Assembly: GCA_028673005.1 (NCBI GenBank) | Contig: CM054113.1 | Location: 65,548,850 to 65,612,849 of the forward strand | Origin: Tanypteryx hageni | Lineage: Eukaryota; Arthropoda; Insecta; Odonata; Petaluridae | Length of the DNA: 64,000 nt | Direction: 5' to 3' | Shown here: in pieces, positions 55,701-58,700 of the stretch | Numbering within the stretch: position 1 is the first letter of the stretch | How the letters are laid out: every line of letters starts with the position of its first letter | Notes under the pieces: generated by a model | Database searches by the model: none | Told to the model about the DNA's origin: nothing | What the model saw: only the letters and a program-made list of their open reading frames with translations | Made by a program: the position numbers and the translations under genes

Positions 55701-58700
55701 TTATTTTTGGAAATGGGCTCTAAGTGCAAAACTCTGCATGAGGATATCAAGGAAGTCTTTGTTGAATCGGATTCTGACGAGTATGAAGAAGGTGCGGAAA
55801 GCAGTAGCCTGAGGAAGATATCTCGGCAAGGAGTGGCGATTCATCTAAATGGAGATCTCCACATGAAGGCAGAAGATGAAAGATTGATGTGCACCCTTTT
55901 ACTGCCAGTCAGAGAGGATTGAACGCTAGTACTATTATTGTATTTGCATTTTATTGCGTTGATCCAAATTTGCAATCCAATACTATATTTCGACACGTTT
56001 ATTTCCTCTAATATGCAGCATCATGCAATTCTGTAATATGTTAACTATAAATTACTTTTTATTTGAACATTTTATCATGAAGTTGATTAGATATGAGATT
56101 TTTTCAGAATGTAAACAAATATTTTTTAAATACCCCAAAATAAATCCGGCAGATAGAACCTACTAGCGGGCATTTAAATCTGGTTGATAATGGTTAACAG
56201 AAATGTCAAATATATTATCTGATTAATAGTTTTCGAGTTATAGCATCCACAAAATTCCGGTCACAGACATAGAGAAAATAATCGAATGTGTTCAGGGGAC
56301 CTTAACCCTTTCCAGTCGGAGTGATTTAAAAATATGTCTACATTGTCAGCATTGCAAAAAAAACAAAATTTTCCTTGAAATCTCGAATTTGATATTTTTC
56401 ATGAAAACAATACTTTCTCTATACTTTGTATATGGAGAAAGTAACAAGATTGGAAAAGTGTACTCCATGTTGAAGAACACAGATTCCAAACAAGTTCTTT
56501 GAGATTTCACAATGTTCTCAATATTTTATGTGTCAAGGGGTTCCCAAGTTGAACAAAGGAACATTGAAAACTACATGTAGGCCTTCATGTCAAGTGGTCG
56601 TCATTGTGCGATTTTAACCAAAATTGGAATTGGTCGACCAATTTTAGCAAAACTCCCCAATACCAAATTTCATCAAAATACATCAAGCGGTTCCAGAGTT
56701 GAAACAAAGGAACATTGTCAACTACTTGTAGGTCTTCATGTAAAGTGGTCGTCATTGTTGCCCGATTCTAACCAGTATTGGAATCGGTCGACCAATTTTA
56801 GTTCAAGTTTCCAATACGAAATTTTATACCAAAATTGGAATCGGCCGACCAATCTTAGCAAAATCCCCAATACCAAATTTCATCAAAATACATAAAGCAG
56901 TTCCCGTGTTGAAACAAAGGAACATTGTGTCCTATTTGTAGATCATATAAAGTGGTCGTAATTGTGGTCCGATTTTAACCAAAATTGGAATTGGTCAACC
57001 AATTTTAGCAAAACTCCCCAATACCAAATTTCATCAAAATACATCAAGCTGTTCCTGAGTTGAAACAAAGTAACATTGTAGGTCTTCATGTAAAGTGGTC
57101 ATCATTGTTGTCCGAGTTGACCAAAATTGGAATCGGCCGACCAATCTTAGCAAAATCCCCAATACCAAATTTCATCAAAATACATCAAGCGGTTCCAGAG
57201 TTGAAACAAAGGAACATTGTCAACTACTTGTAGGTCTTCATGTAAAGTGGTCGTCATTGTTGCCTGATTCTAACCAGTATTGGAATCGGTCGACCAATTT
57301 TAGTTCAAGTTTCCAATACGAAATTTTATACCAAAATTGGAATCGGCCGACCAATCTTAGCAAAATCCCCAATACCAAATTTCATCAAAATACATAAAGC
57401 AGTTCCCGTGTTGAAACAAAGGAACATTGTGTCCCATTTGTAGATCATATAAAGTGGTCGTAATTGTGGTCCGATTTTAACCAAAATTGGAATTGGTCAA
57501 CCAATTTTAGCAAAACTCCCCAATACCAAATTTCATCAAAATACATCAAGCTGTTCCTGAGTTGAAACAAAGTAACATTGTAGGTCTTCATGTAAAGTGG
57601 TCATCATTGTTGTCCGAGTTGACCAAAATTGAAATCGGTCGATAAATTTTAGCAAAACTCCCCAATACCAAATTTCATCATAATATGTCCAGTGGTTTCA
57701 GAGTTTTAAGATGCGGACGGATGGAAACGACCTCCCCTATATGCGTTCACTTTGTGAAAAGAACACACAAAAATTAATTCTTCTCCGAATGATAAATGTA
57801 TGCACTGAGAACAAAGATCACAAAACTTCATTATTGTATGCCATCAGAAGGACAAACCGAACAAATAATCAGATTTTTTGAAAACCACTAAAAATGAATG
57901 CCACAGCCATAATTGAATGATTTTTAGCCTACTTTCCAAAAAATGGAAAGTAGTCTTATGAGATCGCCCGGATGTCTGTATGTGCCTCGCCACCCCACCC
58001 CCAACATCATCTTCATGACTGAACCGATTTCAACTAAATTTAGTACATAGAATATGCACATACATTAATAACCAAAATGACATATTTGGACCGTAATGAC
58101 TAAGCAAAGTTAAAATCAAGATATTTAGTATAGATATAGAAAGCAGGGCTGCCACAATACAAGGAATTAAAAAAATTCTCTTTACACCTATTTGTGTTGA
58201 ACTCCACATCAATTTTAACCTAATTTAATATTTTGATACAAAACCATATTAGCATATTTAAACCAAATCAGCCAAACAGGGGTTCTACAATTACAAATTA
58301 AAATTTCAGTAATAAAGGATTTGGATGAACAGATTTCAATTAAATTTTGTATACAAGAGTTGCACAACATCATAATGAAATCAAGATGTTTAAAGTGGAG
58401 CTAAGGAGCAGGGCTATTATGATAAAAAGTTAAATAATATTTCTTTTATATGTGTATCTAGAGAAATGACCTAATGGATTTTAACCAAAAATAGTATATT
58501 TAATCTTCATATAAATAAATAACCAAAATATCATATTTCAACTGGGTTGAATAAACAGGACTACCACAATATCAAGGTTAGAATTTTGCTGTAACTATGA
58601 ATGTGAAAGGTATTGGCTGGACAGATTTCAAAGAAATTTTGTTTGTAGGGTGAGCATAGAATGGGAAAATGAGATGTTTAGAATGGATAAAAAAAGCAGG

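Noticed and set aside
56587..57397. Two ~100-codon ORFs that look like a duplicated protein
   Set aside because: Their identity follows from the 502-bp tandem repeat; they have no promoter, splice or family support.
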